Source: Lithospermum erythrorhizon (Eukaryota > Streptophyta > Magnoliopsida > Boraginales > Boraginaceae). From it: DNA of 64,000 nt. The position numbers were made by a program, and so were the translations under genes. The DNA lies in the NCBI GenBank assembly GCA_019722365.1, contig JADFUC010001150.1, positions 1-64,000 of the forward strand, read 5' to 3'. The notes under the pieces are model-generated. The model saw nothing but the letters and a program-made list of their open reading frames with translations. It made no database searches and had not been told where the DNA came from. Shown here piece by piece: positions 23,183 to 33,539 of this stretch (position 1 is its first letter; each line of letters opens with the position of its first letter).

Positions 23183-23418
23183 TATACCTCTCCCCAAGTA
23201 TGTGATGCAGGAAGTTGAGAAGAGTGTGAGGACATTTATCTAGAGTGGAAAATCAGAAGGACTTATCATTCTAAGGTGACATGAAGGACATTGTGCTTCC
23301 TCTTGAGGAGGAGGTTTAGAGCTCAAATGTATGATGCTAGTCTCAAAGTTTGTTTTTTAGGCTCAAGGCTACTCCATTTGGGCTTATAAGAAGAGGATGG
23401 GCCACTTGGTATTAGAAG
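23183..23418 (+). pseudogene. LINE ORF2 fragment: RT C-terminal region, upstream part
   Basis: The frame reads LPKYVMQEVEKSVRTFIWSG, then GKSEGLIILRWHE, a GGGLEL block and LVSKFVF. This matches the conserved lP..V...I...FlWsG...KvaW..vC.Pk..GGLGl segment after the RT thumb of plant LINEs. It stops at 23418, where copia element 3 begins, and continues at 28615. Confidence 0.8.
23414..23418 (+). repeat. Target-site duplication of copia element 3, left copy
   Basis: AGAAG immediately before TGTTGATG. The same five bases follow the 3' LTR at 28615-28619. Confidence 0.9.
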
Positions 23419-24018
23419 TGTTGATGTTGAAGACATTTTCAAGTGTTTGAAGATGCGAGGGGATCGAGACCACCGAGACGAGTGCAGATGAGGGTCTCGT
23501 CATAAATGGAGAGCCTGTGTGTATAAGGCGTTGAGGGGCCTTCGAGGCCATCGGGCAGGTCGTCGGGCCGGGGTCGATGAGGTCTGAATGAAGGTTCGGC
23601 CGAGAATAAATGAGGATTAGGTCACATTTATTCATTATCCTGAAAATTTCCAATTTCTCTCTAAATTTCCATTTGTTTCAAACTTCAATAGAGTTGTTCT
23701 CTACTTGATTTATATCATCGGTATATCATTTTAAGCTAAATCTAGTGTGTAGATTTGTCATTGAGAATACTGAGTTATAAAGTATTACTCCAATTGGAGA
23801 AAGCTTAAATTTGATAGGACCTTCTTAACAATCGTTGAGAGTTAACTACAGTTTGATTTAGCGGCGGCAACAGGGCGTACCTTGAGGGAGCACATGCCAG
23901 GTGGTGTTATTTCTTTCGGTATTTTCATTATTATTAAATTCAGTTACATTGAGATATTAGGCTCGTAGTGTTGAGTGTTGATATATCGTTTAGATATATC
24001 GTTCCTTGTCGATCAACA
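23419..24018 (+). repeat. 5' LTR of copia element 3
   Basis: 600 bases, TGTTGA...TCAACA. It shares with the 3' LTR the GATCGAGACC-type repeats, the TCATTTTAAGCTAAATCTAG block and the palindromic GATATATCGTTTAGATATAT near its end. It differs from the 3' LTR mainly by single-base and short indels rather than by substitutions. Confidence 0.9.
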
Positions 24019-24019
24019 A

Positions 24020-24034
24020 TTGAGTATCGAGCTT
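24020..24034 (+). other. Degenerate primer-binding site of copia element 3
   Basis: TTGAGTATCGAGCTT follows the LTR where plant copia elements carry TGGTATCAGAGC (complement of initiator tRNA-Met). Two small changes separate it from the canonical site. Confidence 0.65.
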
Positions 24035-24076
24035 GGTTGAAACTTGAGTACGGATATAGTTTATCACGAAATTCAA

Positions 24077-24860
24077 ATGGCAAAATACGAGGTGTATCGA
24101 CATATCTTTGTAGATAAATTCGATGGGGTTGATTTCGCCCATTGGAAAATGAACATGGAGGATTATTTGTATGGGAAGAAGCCGTAAGCCTTTGGCGAAA
24201 GCCCGCAAATGTGGAGATTGAAGAGTGGAGCAGGCTAGATAGACAAGTCTTGGGTATAGTGAGACGTGCTTTGATAAAGCGTTGTTGCCAATGGCGAAGG
24301 AGACCACGACAAAGAGGCTTGATGATAGCTTTGTCGGGGATGCGCAACCATCATATGATAAGGTAGGTTGATGAAGCAAGCTGTTTCGCTTGAGGATGTC
24401 GATAAAGATACTCCGTTGCTAGGCACCTTAATGATTTGATAGTTTGATAATCAGGTTGTCTCTTGTTGAGGTTAACCGGATGAATTACAAGCATTGATAC
24501 TATTGGCATGCTGCGGATAGTTTGGGAAGCGATGAGGGAACAGCTGTGAGTCGGTCGGGGCGTGAAGTTGCGGCTTAAGGTGGTCGGCGTGTACGTCGAA
24601 GAAGTTCGGAAGAATGATGGAGTTGAAAGGCTCTGCATTGAATGTAGGCAGTAGGAACTATGACAAAGGAAGCGAGAAGAATAAATGGGTCCAAAGTCAA
24701 GAGGAAAAGTAGAGTCAGTTTGGAGGGCGTACTCTTGAGTCTTTGAGGGATGTGGCTGGTCACATGTTGCGGCAATGCAAGGCATACGGTAGTCGTGAGG
24801 CAGCAGAGCGTGTGGTGTTGTTGATGACTATCTTGGATGCTCTACTCTGTCTGTTGATTG
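24077..24860 (+). pseudogene. gag: Copia gag, broken
   Basis: ATG at 24077 opens MAKYEVYRHIFVDKFDG, then FAHWKMNMEDYLYGKK and a stop at codon 38. The F-DG-(x)n-W-x-M-x-M-x-D-L/Y pattern is typical of the N-terminal gag domain of plant copia elements. Further pieces appear in other frames (24142-24366), and a zinc-knuckle remnant GHMLRQCKAYG is at about 24750-24790, the nucleic-acid-binding end of gag. Several frameshifts separate the parts. Confidence 0.8.
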
Positions 24861-27800
24861 CTCGATAAATTCTTGGATTAACGGTCGGGGCTTGTCGTTT
24901 CATACTACCGCCCTTTCGAGGATATAATGTTGAATTATATGGCAGAGATTATGGGTCGAGTTCATCTTGCTAACGGTGAGCCGCTAAAAGGTGAAGAGTA
25001 TGGGAGATGTGAACTTGAAAGGCTGTCGAATGGGTTACACACGAGAGATTGACTAAAGTGAAGTATGCGAAGTTGGTGAAAACTTGATTTACGTGAGTCA
25101 ATTTGGATGAGGATGTTCTGAGAACTTGCATTTAGTGAAGGCAAGCTGGAAGGTAGCTCGGGGTGCAATGTGGCTGTGGCCAGTGCAGAAGATAGGTACG
25201 TTGTACCTTCTTTGGGAGTTCTCAATGACTATAGGCACACTAGTTATGAGAAGGCGATGTGGCGCAACCGATTGGGCCACATGGTAGGTATAAAAGCGCT
25301 TGTTTGAATAATGTGATGTTCACAGATGTTAGTTCACGAGATGTTTGGGGACGGCGCTGTTGGTTACGTGGGAGGTTAAGTAGTGATATGTAACCTTCAT
25401 TGATGATGCGGCAGAAAAGTTTGGGTTTATTTCTGCAGAGAAAATAAATCCGAAGTTTATAGTCTTCAAGAAATGGAAGGCATGGTTGAGGAAGCAGGCA
25501 ATTTGAGAGTGAAGTGTTTGAGATCCATTGATAGGGGTGAATACGGTATTAAGGATTTCAAAACAATATTGTGCCGAGAGGAATGGAATTAAATGCAAAA
25601 GACTATTCGGGAACGCAGCAAACGGAATAGGCGAGATGAACATGACGGCGGAATAGGCGTGCGGAAGTATGAGTTACCTTGTGGTTTTACCTCAGCGTTG
25701 CAGGCGAGCATAATGTCTTCTTGCCTTCTTGATAAACAGAGGACCTTCAGTCCCTCTGAATTCGAAATTCGAAGAAGTGGAGTTCTAAGAAGGTAAATTA
25801 CTCTTTCCTGAAAGTATTTGGTTGTTTGGCGTATGTTCATGTTGATGAAGATCTTAGAAATAAGGTTGAAGCTAAATCTAACATTTTCTATTTTTGTTGG
25901 TTATGGCGGCCGAGATGGGATCACAGGTTCTATGACTTGAAGAACCGAATCGTCGAAGCAAGAATGGTCTTGATGAGCAGGTGTTATACAAAAGGCGGAT
26001 AGAAAGTGTTAGAGGAGAGAGAAGTGGAAGGAGAAGTCACAAGCTGAAGAAATACCGGGAAGTGGAGTTCTTGTGAAGGCGCATATTTCGGTTCCTTCCA
26101 ACAGGCATGTCTTAGATCATGCCCCTGCTCCTGAAGATCAACCTGCAGATCCTTTTGCTGATATGCCACCTTTAGAGGAGATGGGTTCAGATGGAGGGGA
26201 GGCAGCGAGTCGATGATGGCATTTACATCGTGTCAGCGAGGAAGAGATTGTCCCTGATAGTGATCAAGATGTAGAGACACCTGGTCTCAGAAGAAGTATC
26301 CGTGTCAGAAAACCAACTCAGAGGTATTCACCTTCTGCTAACTTTCTGCTGTTAACTTTCCTTGAGGCGAGCTTTGATGGATTATGTCGAAAGGTACAAT
26401 GTGAGTAGAGACGTCGAGTGGGAGTTAGCGATGAAAGGAGATAGGTCATTGTTGACAGGTAGCAGGGTAGTAAGACCGCCGAGGAAGCAAAGAATATTGC
26501 CGAGAATAAATGGTGCAGAGATCGAGGAGGAGCAGGATGGTGTAACTATTTATAAAGCTCGTTTGGTTGTCAAGTTCCAACGAGAGGAAGGAATTAGGCT
26601 ACAGAAATATTCTCACCCATTAGTCAAACTTGTGACAATGAGGAAGCGTTAAAGGATTGGTAGCGAGATGATGCGCACGCCGTGGATGGATGTAAGCTGG
26701 TTTACGTGGTGATATAGATGAAGAGTTATTCATGGAAGCAACAAGGCTTTGAGGTTAGAGGAAAGATTTGGTGCAAACTTCGGAAGAGCTTATGCGGCTT
26801 GAAAGCGAGCTCGGCGATCGGAATATTACCTTTGATAACTTTATCCAAAGGTTGAAGTTTGTAAGTTGTGAGGCCAGGCCCTTTGTTACATAAGGAAGTT
26901 TCAAAAAGATTATTTTATCTTACTTCTTTATGTTGATGATATGTTGATTGTGGGAGCTGATTTGCAAAAAGTGAACATGTTGAAGAAAGAGTTGTCAGTG
27001 GGATTTGCGATGGGCCTGGGTGAGGCGAAGCGGAAGTGCAGGGATGAAATAATCGAGAGATCGGGTTCTACGAGATTGACACAGAATACACGAAGAGGTA
27101 ATCAAGCGATTCAACATCTTTGGATGCAAAGCCGGTGGTACCCCGAATTATTTGCTCATTTTCAATTATCAGTCCAAGCGTTCACTGTGTGAAGATGATT
27201 TAAAAAGTATATGGATAAGATTGCGCGTAAGCCTGCGTGGGTAGTCTTATGTATGCTATGGTGTGTGCACTAGACACGATGTGCACATCTTGTGGGAGTT
27301 GTCGGTAGATATATGTCTAATCGGGGAAAAGAACATTGGGAAGGCTGTGAAGTGGATTTTGAGATACTGAATGGTGATCTTTGAAAAATCCTTATGTTTC
27401 CACACCAGGCCCGTGCGGGTTAGTGGGATATGTGGATGCGATGCGGTGGTGATGTTGATAGTAGAAAGTCTACTGGTGGATATGTATTCACGTTTGGGGG
27501 TCTTGCTATTAGGCGGAGATCGGTTGCGACCCAGTAGTAGCGTTGTCGAGTTGTGAGGCCGAGAATATGTTGCTATGGCGGGCGGAAGTGAAAGAGATGA
27601 GTGCAGTTGCGGACTTTCTTGAAAGAAGCTGAATCTTGAGCATGGATGTAACACATTGTCTTTGTGATAGTCGAGAGTTCGTTATCGGCTAAAAATCCGT
27701 GTTTAAATGCGGGGGCCAACACATGGGCGAGGTTCCATTTAAATCGTTACGTATTGGAGAATGGGGTCTGAGAAGCTTGACAAGATTCTAGGAGATCGAA

Positions 27801-27940
27801 ATCCTGGCATTATGTTTACAAAAGATTGTAAACAAGGAGAAGGTGAAGTTGTGTTCGACTTGATTAACCTTCGAACAGCATTAGCTCGAAGGTCTTCTTC
27901 GCGAGAATTGGAGGTCTTGAAAGCTGTATTTGAAAAAGGC
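24861..27940 (+). pseudogene. pol: Copia pol: protease, integrase, RT and RNase H, broken
   Basis: Protease remnant near 24865-25000: FHTTALS and GRVHLANGEPLKG, with the catalytic D-[ST]-G not readable. Pre-integrase at 25250-25300: MWRNRLGHMVGIKAL. Integrase at 25390-25960: FIDDAAEKFGFI, FKKWKAW, FGCLAYVHVDEDLRNKVEAK, and RFYDLKNRIVEAR. RT at 26360-27060: KARLVVKFQREEGI, then FILLLYVDDMLIVGADLQKV at 26910-26970 with the catalytic YVDD intact. RNase H at 27250-27900: SRYMSNRGKEHWE-like residues, EYVAMAGGS, and the final FDLINLRTALA near 27855-27890. The order is copia. Numerous frameshifts occur, many next to CG-containing bases where the expected plant sequence would have CA. Confidence 0.85.
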
Positions 27941-27942
27941 TT

Positions 27943-27953
27943 CAAGTGGGAGG
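27943..27953 (+). other. Polypurine tract of copia element 3
   Basis: CAAGTGGGAGG directly precedes the 3' LTR start TGTTGATG, in the position and form usual for plant copia elements. Confidence 0.8.
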
Positions 27954-28614
27954 TGTTGATGTTGAAGACATTTTAAGTGTTTGAAGAAGATGCGAGGGGG
28001 ATCGAGACCGCCGAAGACGAGGTGCAGATGAGGGGTCTCGATGCGCAAATGAGGCCGGGCTGTATGGAGCCCTTCGAGACCACGAGGTCCGATGGTCTCG
28101 ATCACTAAATAGACCACGTTGTGTATAGGCTGAGGGGCCTTAGAGGCCATGAGACCCCGTCATCGAGGCAGGGGTCTCGATGAGGTCTCGATAGCGGTTC
28201 GGCGGGAATAAATGGGGATTAGGTCGCGTTATTCATTATCCAAAAATATTTCAATTTCTCTCAAATTTTCATTTGTTCCAAATTCAATAGAGTTGTTATA
28301 CTTGATTTGTATAATCGTATATCATTTTAGCTAAATCTAGTGTGTAGATTTGTCATTGAAATACTAAATTATAAAGTATTACTCAATTGGAGAAGCACCA
28401 GATTTGATAGGACTTTGTAACAATCATTGAGTTCTTTCTAGTTGATTTACTGACGACAACGGGGCGTGCTTGAGGGGAACTTTGATAAAGATACGGTGTT
28501 GTTACTTCGGTATTTTCATTGTGTGCAATTCGGATTACATAGAGATATTAAATTTCGTAGTTTGGGTGTTGATATATCATTTAGATATATCGTTCATGAT
28601 CGTCGATCCAAACA
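27954..28614 (+). repeat. 3' LTR of copia element 3
   Basis: 661 bases beginning TGTTGATGTTGAAG and ending CCAAACA. It aligns with 23419-24018 along its length. The right flank AGAAG repeats the left target site. Confidence 0.9.
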
Positions 28615-28790
28615 AGAAGAAACTTTTGAAGATCGGCCTATACTCAAGAATAGATTTGAGGTTGAGATTGGTAGTGGTGAACAGATCTTTTCTGGTTTAA
28701 TCCTGGTTCTGTATATGGTTCAGTCTGGGACTATCTTAATAGTAAGGAGAGAGAAGTTTTGTTAACATCTCATTGGGTGTAAAAGTTGAG
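28615..28790 (+). pseudogene. LINE ORF2 fragment: RT C-terminal region, downstream part
   Basis: Continues the frame left at 23418: EETFEDRPILKNRFEVEIGS, then GEQIFSG and SGTI. Plant LINEs have a W..I...VE..IGnG....W.D.W.. block here. Removal of copia element 3 restores continuity. Confidence 0.75.
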
Positions 28791-28859
28791 TGAGGTTGGG
28801 GTTGGGAGATTACATGGGAGAAGAACACAGAGATCCAGTAGAATTCTGTAGGTTTTTGA

Positions 28860-29340
28860 AGAGATAAAGACTATGAGTTTTGTTGAACATCAAGATAGGT
28901 AGATATGGAGGAATACAATTAACGAGGAGCTCTCGCAGAAAGAGTTGTGGTATGATCTCAAAGAAAGGGCTGAGAGAGTTCCTTAGGCAAAATGGTTATG
29001 GAATCATAAAGGCATTCCTAGGCAAGCTTTTATCTCATGGCTGCTATTTCTGGGAAATTTGAGTACTAAAGATAGGCTTAGCAGGTGGGAAGTGGATAGC
29101 AAGTGTGTGTTTTGTGACCAGCAGGAGACACAAGATCATCTGTTTTTTCATTGTGTTTTTTCAAGCCAAGTATGGACACTATTGTTGCAGAAGGCTCGGA
29201 TTTATAAAGCTGCTCAGGCCTGTACCATGGAGAAAGCATGGTGTATGGACAAACTAGGAGGGAAATGATTCAAGAAAAGGTTGAGGCAATTGATGTTGAT
29301 GAGTGCGGTGTATTTTATCTGGATGGAGAGGAATAACAGG
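28860..29340 (+). pseudogene. LINE ORF2 fragment: zf-RVT zinc-binding domain and tail
   Basis: Pieces read ELWYDLKERAERVP, GIPRQAFISWLLFLGNLSTK, DRLSRWEVDSKCVFCDQQET and QDHLFFHCVFSSQVWTLLLQ, the zf-RVT domain with C-x2-C...H-x4-C at about 29107-29153. After 29270, YFIWMERNNRCY matches the terminal Y.iW.ERN.R.f motif of plant LINEs. The frame is broken at 28985, 29268 and further on. Confidence 0.85.
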
Positions 29341-29580
29341 TGTTATGGAGGGTTGCCTAAGCCACCAAAGGCTGTTCTACACCAGGTGCTTAGTGTAATT
29401 CAATAGCGGACAAGCTCTTGGAGAGGTGTCAAGCGAACCAAGGAGAACTGGCTTTTCAGCTTGGAGTGGAGCATTGAAGGCAATATATTTGTTTTGTTTA
29501 GTTTGCAGTTGAGTAGATTTAGACAGTAATGTTGTGTTGCTTTTAGTGTATTTTTTCATTCTGTTTAGTTTAGTCTAGGT

Positions 29581-29654
29581 GTGATCTTGGGAGTATGCCC
29601 CTTTAAATTCATGTAAAACTCTCATTTCAATAATAAAAGTTTCTTATTAAAAAA
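29581..29654 (+). other. LINE 3' untranslated end with A-rich tail
   Basis: GTATGCCCCTTTAAATTCAT then CAATAATAAAAGTTTC and TTAAAAAAA directly before the right target-site copy. This is a short poly-A-like end as left by target-primed reverse transcription. Confidence 0.75.
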
Positions 29655-29670
29655 AGACACAAATGAGTTA
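29655..29670 (+). repeat. LINE target-site duplication, right copy
   Basis: See the left copy at 15704-15719. It follows TTAAAAAAAG and leads straight back into the transposase frame (ELTQYLTTNFE across the join), which marks the exact 3' end of the LINE insertion. Confidence 0.9.
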
Positions 29671-30087
29671 ACTCAATATTTAACTACTAATTTTGAATTG
29701 AGTCAACCATATTCAAATAGTAATCTTTTGATATATTAAATGGTAGGCGGCGAGAGCCGTTTTCTGGTATTGTCTAACATGGCAAAAGAAATATTTCATA
29801 CCTAAGTCTACAATAGCTAGTGAATTCGCATTTAGCGAGCGAAACTACAATACACTCAAAGACATTCGACAATTGAAGTATGTGTATGTGTCAAGGATTG
29901 GATGGCAGTGAGCATAAGATCACGAAGATCGAGACTTCGCTCATAGAACAAAAGAAAAAAATATGTGTTAAATGATCTTAGTGATGACATTGAGGAAGAA
30001 ATTGAGGAAGAAGGAAGCGACACACTAGACAATGAAATGGAGCTCCGACAAAAAGAGTTCAAAGATGAATTAGTTTATGATGCTTAG
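29671..30087 (+). pseudogene. hAT transposase fragment: C-terminal dimerisation region
   Basis: Continues the transposase in frame with the part ending at 15719 once the LINE and one target-site copy are removed. The segment shows FLVLSNMAKEIF, a SEFAFSER motif (hAT SE.AFS block) and KYVYVSRIGW, followed by an acidic tail with DDIEEEIEEEG and a stop at 30085-30087. hAT C-terminal domains mediate dimerisation. One frameshift and one stop lie near 29750-29810. Confidence 0.75.
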
Positions 30088-30510
30088 ATTTGTATTGTTT
30101 GTATTCTTGTCGAAAGAGTCAAGAGAACCCCATGTAAATACATGACGTACTAGTATAAGCGTGAAGACGACTTAATATTAAAATGTCTAATTTGTTTCAA
30201 TTCTGAGTGTATTTTTTAATACCTCAATGCCATTAAAAGCGTCCCTACCGCCTCATCACTTAACATCCACACGTTTGATGAAAACTTGGTACGTGATAAT
30301 AAATGGTACCCAGCGCCTAAGACATAATAAAATTAAACATTTTAACTTTTTTCTCTCACGGAAGTTAGCGTCGAGCGTTAATATACGGCGTCCGTTGATT
30401 CTGATAACGTGATACCGTTGATTAGCGGTACCACATTTGAGATAGAAAAAAAATTAAGCTGAAGTGAGGCGTGGTACGTTTGGGATGTGAGTACCCGCGT
30501 TTATATCGGA
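30088..30510 (+). other. 3' untranslated and subterminal region of the hAT
   Basis: Follows the transposase stop. It carries GGTAC-type motifs at 30303, 30424 and 30471 like those on the 5' side. The stretch at 30469-30505 (GCGTGGTACGTTTGGG, then GCGTTTATA) resembles 12746-12780 in the same orientation. Confidence 0.5.
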
Positions 30511-32039
30511 GAAAATGAAGGTTTGAAGAATCACGATTTTGAGCGTCTTTCGCAGAATTAAACTTCAAAACACAAATTCAACTTCTATCTCACAAATTCA
30601 ACTTCCAAATCCTCGGAATTCAACCATCTCTCCTGAAATTCTACTTTTTATTTACAAACTGTTGATTTAAACATCAATTTTCAAATGGCACAAAAAAATC
30701 CACAAGAAAGGGGCAATCATCCATACGGTCAAGAGGAGGCTACAAAGTCCAATGGGGACCTGACAAGGGGGGCCTAGATGTGTGCACATTGAGGAAAAAC
30801 GAAAGAACGAGAACAGAACATGAAGTCGAGGAGGCAAAAATGAGGGTTTGGTTGTTGTAGAAAGTAGTGAAGCACAAATGCAAGGCAGGCATGTACATCG
30901 ATGAAGCCGAGATCAAGCAATTCACCGGTAATCTCTTGTTTCAATATCTGAGAATTTAAACTTGAGAATTTTTGCGTTTACTAGTGAATGGTATCGGATA
31001 TAGTTGTGCAATTCTATAAGTCCATGAAAATGGATAGTAAGACAAATATAGATAATGAATTTACTATGATAGGACTTAATTTTAATGTCGATAGTATAGA
31101 AGGGATATGGAGGAAGATTTGACAACCTTATTGTTTGGAAATGACTAGGCATGAGGACGTAAGTTGAGTAGGATTATCGACAAAGGGGTGGTGTTCGAGA
31201 TTGGCCTATCAGGACAAAGAAGAATGTGCTAGGTTCTAAACAATAATCGTAGAGCCGCCCCGATCAGTTATTTTATAAAATGCTTATTTAAGTAAATTGT
31301 GAAAGTTTGTGTCGAAAGTGAGTGCAGGAATTTTTATTTATACAGTAATTGACCCGAACTTAGCCTTGAATGTTACATTACTTGGGCTATCTTGGATGAG
31401 GAGAGGTTAAGCGCTCATAAACAATCCTAAAACATATTTTACATCGTAAAAATAAAATGTGATATGGCGTGATCACATCGGCGTTTGTTGAGGTGAATGT
31501 CAAAGGAGTCCACTTCTTTAGAGATAATAGAGTAAGTTTCAGGTTAGGAAGGACTCGATGATATCAAACCCCTCAATGGCTAAATTTGAAGTGTATTTGT
31601 GGGATAGGGCGTTGCGTTCTAAGTGAGAGATTTATGAGTAATATGAATTAGTGAGGACTGACGTTTGGAAGTACAACGGATGTAAAATACTGTATTTATA
31701 CACTTATCAATAATAAATTATATATATAAAATATTATATTTTATACACTTATCAATTGGTTTGTTAGATTTTTCGAGTTATTTTATAATATTGTTCATAG
31801 TTTTTCAAGTTTTTATTGGAATAAGGATTTGTATGAAAAATTGTGATTTTTTTATCAAATGGATTGTGAGTTCTTTAGTTTTGTATTTTTTGTAATTTTT
31901 TGCTATTGTTTTCTTGATCAAATTACATTTTATATTCGGGCTTTTGTTATGAGTATCTAACAATATGTCACTATACGTCATTATAGACCATTTGATGTAT
32001 ACTATTAATCTGTATAACATATATTTTTAAAAAGTAATA
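30511..32039. other. Unassigned DNA
   Basis: 30600-30930 holds several short coding-like stretches on the plus strand (MAQKNPQERGNHPYGQEEA from ATG 30685; ERTRTEHEVEEAKMR and MYIDEAEIKQFTG in another frame), but no family was recognised. 30950-32039 is AT-rich with no coding frame. Confidence 0.4.
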
Positions 32040-32199
32040 CTTCCTCCGTCCCTTTTTATTCGAGAGATTTGACTCTATATAATTTTTTATACATGTTTGA
32101 ATTTCTCTCACAATGAATATTTTTTACTTTTTATATTACTTACTACTATTTACGAATTGTTTTTTAAAAAAATCTCACAAACATAAAAGATGGATGGAG
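32040..32199. mobile_element. Stowaway-like MITE, 160 bp
   Basis: Inverted ends CTTCCTCCGTCC and GATGGATGGAG, flanked by TA on both sides (32038-32039 and 32200-32201). CTCCCTCCGTCC-type ends and TA duplication are typical of Stowaway/Tc1-mariner MITEs. Confidence 0.75.
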
Positions 32200-32202
32200 T
32201 AC

Positions 32203-33539
32203 TATTTTTACAAACATAGAAAACCAAAAAATGCTAATCTTGTAATTTCCCCCTCTCAAAACAGGCCCTAAAAAGTTGGAAAATTCCCCTCTTCCAAAAA
32301 CACGGGCAACGATATACACACATCCAAACAGTAACTCGGTGAGATTAAATTACTTTTTTGTCCTTTGAAACAAACGAACTCTTGGCTTTTTAATTGACTA
32401 ACTAGCGAACAAGATACATGCTTATGACCTAATAAGCACAACAATGAGTCGACAGCTACTAACAAATTTGCCTTATTCGTTTGCTAATATATATATATAT
32501 AAACAAATGGTTGTGAATATAGTTTATATAAAGCATCAAATTTGCTTTACGTTACATCTACTTTATATAAAAGCAAATTTGCTCCTTTTCATTATTCGCT
32601 TATTTGAAGAAAATACAATTACATTAGAATCAATTTAAAGGTTATGCTTGTCAGCATTTTTCGTGGGTTTCAATTCAATTAAGCTCAAACTTCAAATGGC
32701 TTTGTCGCTTTAAATTGATGGCAAAATGGTCGGCGTTAAATTACTAAAATGCTTCAATAATTCGTTCCATAAATACAACCCGTCAGTGGTAATTTAAAGG
32801 GAGTAATTAGGTAAATTCGAATGTTAATTAAATTTTTAAAAAATTCAAAAGTAATTTCGAAATTTTTAAAGGAAGATTCATTTCGTTTCCGATTGCCCAG
32901 CTTATTTGATGTAAATTCAAATGTCGTCAGATTGTCGTACCAAAGCAGCGAGGATTTGCGATGTAAATTCAAATGCCGATTAAGTTATCGATTTGGGAGT
33001 TAGGGTTAGGTTAGAAATACGATTTTGCCCTTTTTATTTTATTTTTTAAATTTAATTAACGTCTAAATTTGCTTAATTACCCGCTTAATTAAGCTGCGTG
33101 ATTGGCGATAATCTGTTGAGTTTAAATGAAAGAATAGCAGGAGGCGATACAATAAATGTTAAAGTAGTGAAAAAGCTCATTCATGAATGATGGAGATAGG
33201 CTACAGCGGATGAGTGGCACTGCTCCCATCGGTAATAAATAATTACTCCAAAGGAATACGGTCGTAGTATTATGACTTGAGAGACTTCATTTTTACGATA
33301 CAATAATGTTGACGTGTCGTTATCTTGGCCGGTTGTTAGAAATGCAGTCGGAGTTGAAGATTGTTGGAGATGGTAGGAACCACGAAGTGTGCATGAGATG
33401 ACACCCGGATGATCCAATTTTATGGAGTTTATTTAGACCTCTTGTTTGACATGTATTGATGTTTTGTTTTCCTACTTTGATAAGGAATGACGCTTTTATT
33501 TATGTTTTCAACATGAAAGATTTTTTTATGCTTTGAGTT
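32203..33539. other. AT-rich DNA without recognised genes
   Basis: A short direct repeat GATGTAAATTCAAATG occurs near 32909 and again near 32960. Otherwise nothing gene-like. An (AT)n run lies at about 32488-32500. Confidence 0.5.

Larger units (their letters stand above)
23419..28614 (+). mobile_element. Ty1/copia element 3, both LTRs and target duplication
   Basis: Full-length structure of 5.2 kb: LTR 23419-24018, primer-binding site, gag, protease, integrase, RT, RNase H, polypurine tract at 27943-27953, and LTR 27954-28614. A perfect AGAAG duplication flanks it. LTRs begin TGTTGATG and the 5' one ends TCAACA. It is the youngest clearly bounded insertion in the nest, yet its coding region has many frameshifts. 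Confidence 0.9.
15720..29654 (+). mobile_element. L1-type LINE, 5'-truncated, carrying three LTR insertions
   Basis: LINE pieces in order: endonuclease 15720-16131, reverse transcriptase start 16660-16900, reverse transcriptase C-terminal part 23183-23418, continued at 28615-28790, zinc-binding domain and tail 28860-29340, then an A-rich end near 29630-29654. It begins inside the endonuclease, which is the usual 5' truncation of a LINE. Between the pieces sit a copia-family LTR, a truncated copia element and a nearly complete copia element. Segments between endonuclease and RT, and most of the RT core, are missing, so deletions accompanied or followed the insertions. Confidence 0.85.
12740..30510 (+). 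mobile_element. hAT-family DNA transposon, split by a LINE
   Basis: The transposase is coded on the plus strand: BED-type zinc finger at 14146-14290, catalytic-region fragments at 14519-15718, then after 13.9 kb of inserted LINE the C-terminal dimerisation block at 29671-30087. Both flanks carry repeated GGTAC-containing motifs facing either way (12747, 12821, 13441, 13494, 13581, 13691; 30303, 30424, 30471). Subterminal repeats of this kind are typical of hAT elements. The terminal inverted repeats and 8-bp target duplication were not found, so both limits are estimates. Stops and frameshifts make it non-autonomous today. Confidence 0.7.

Noticed and set aside
24351..24785. 144-codon minus-strand ORF in copia element 3
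   Set aside because: Antisense to gag, whose motifs (MAKYEV..., GHMLRQC) are on the plus strand.
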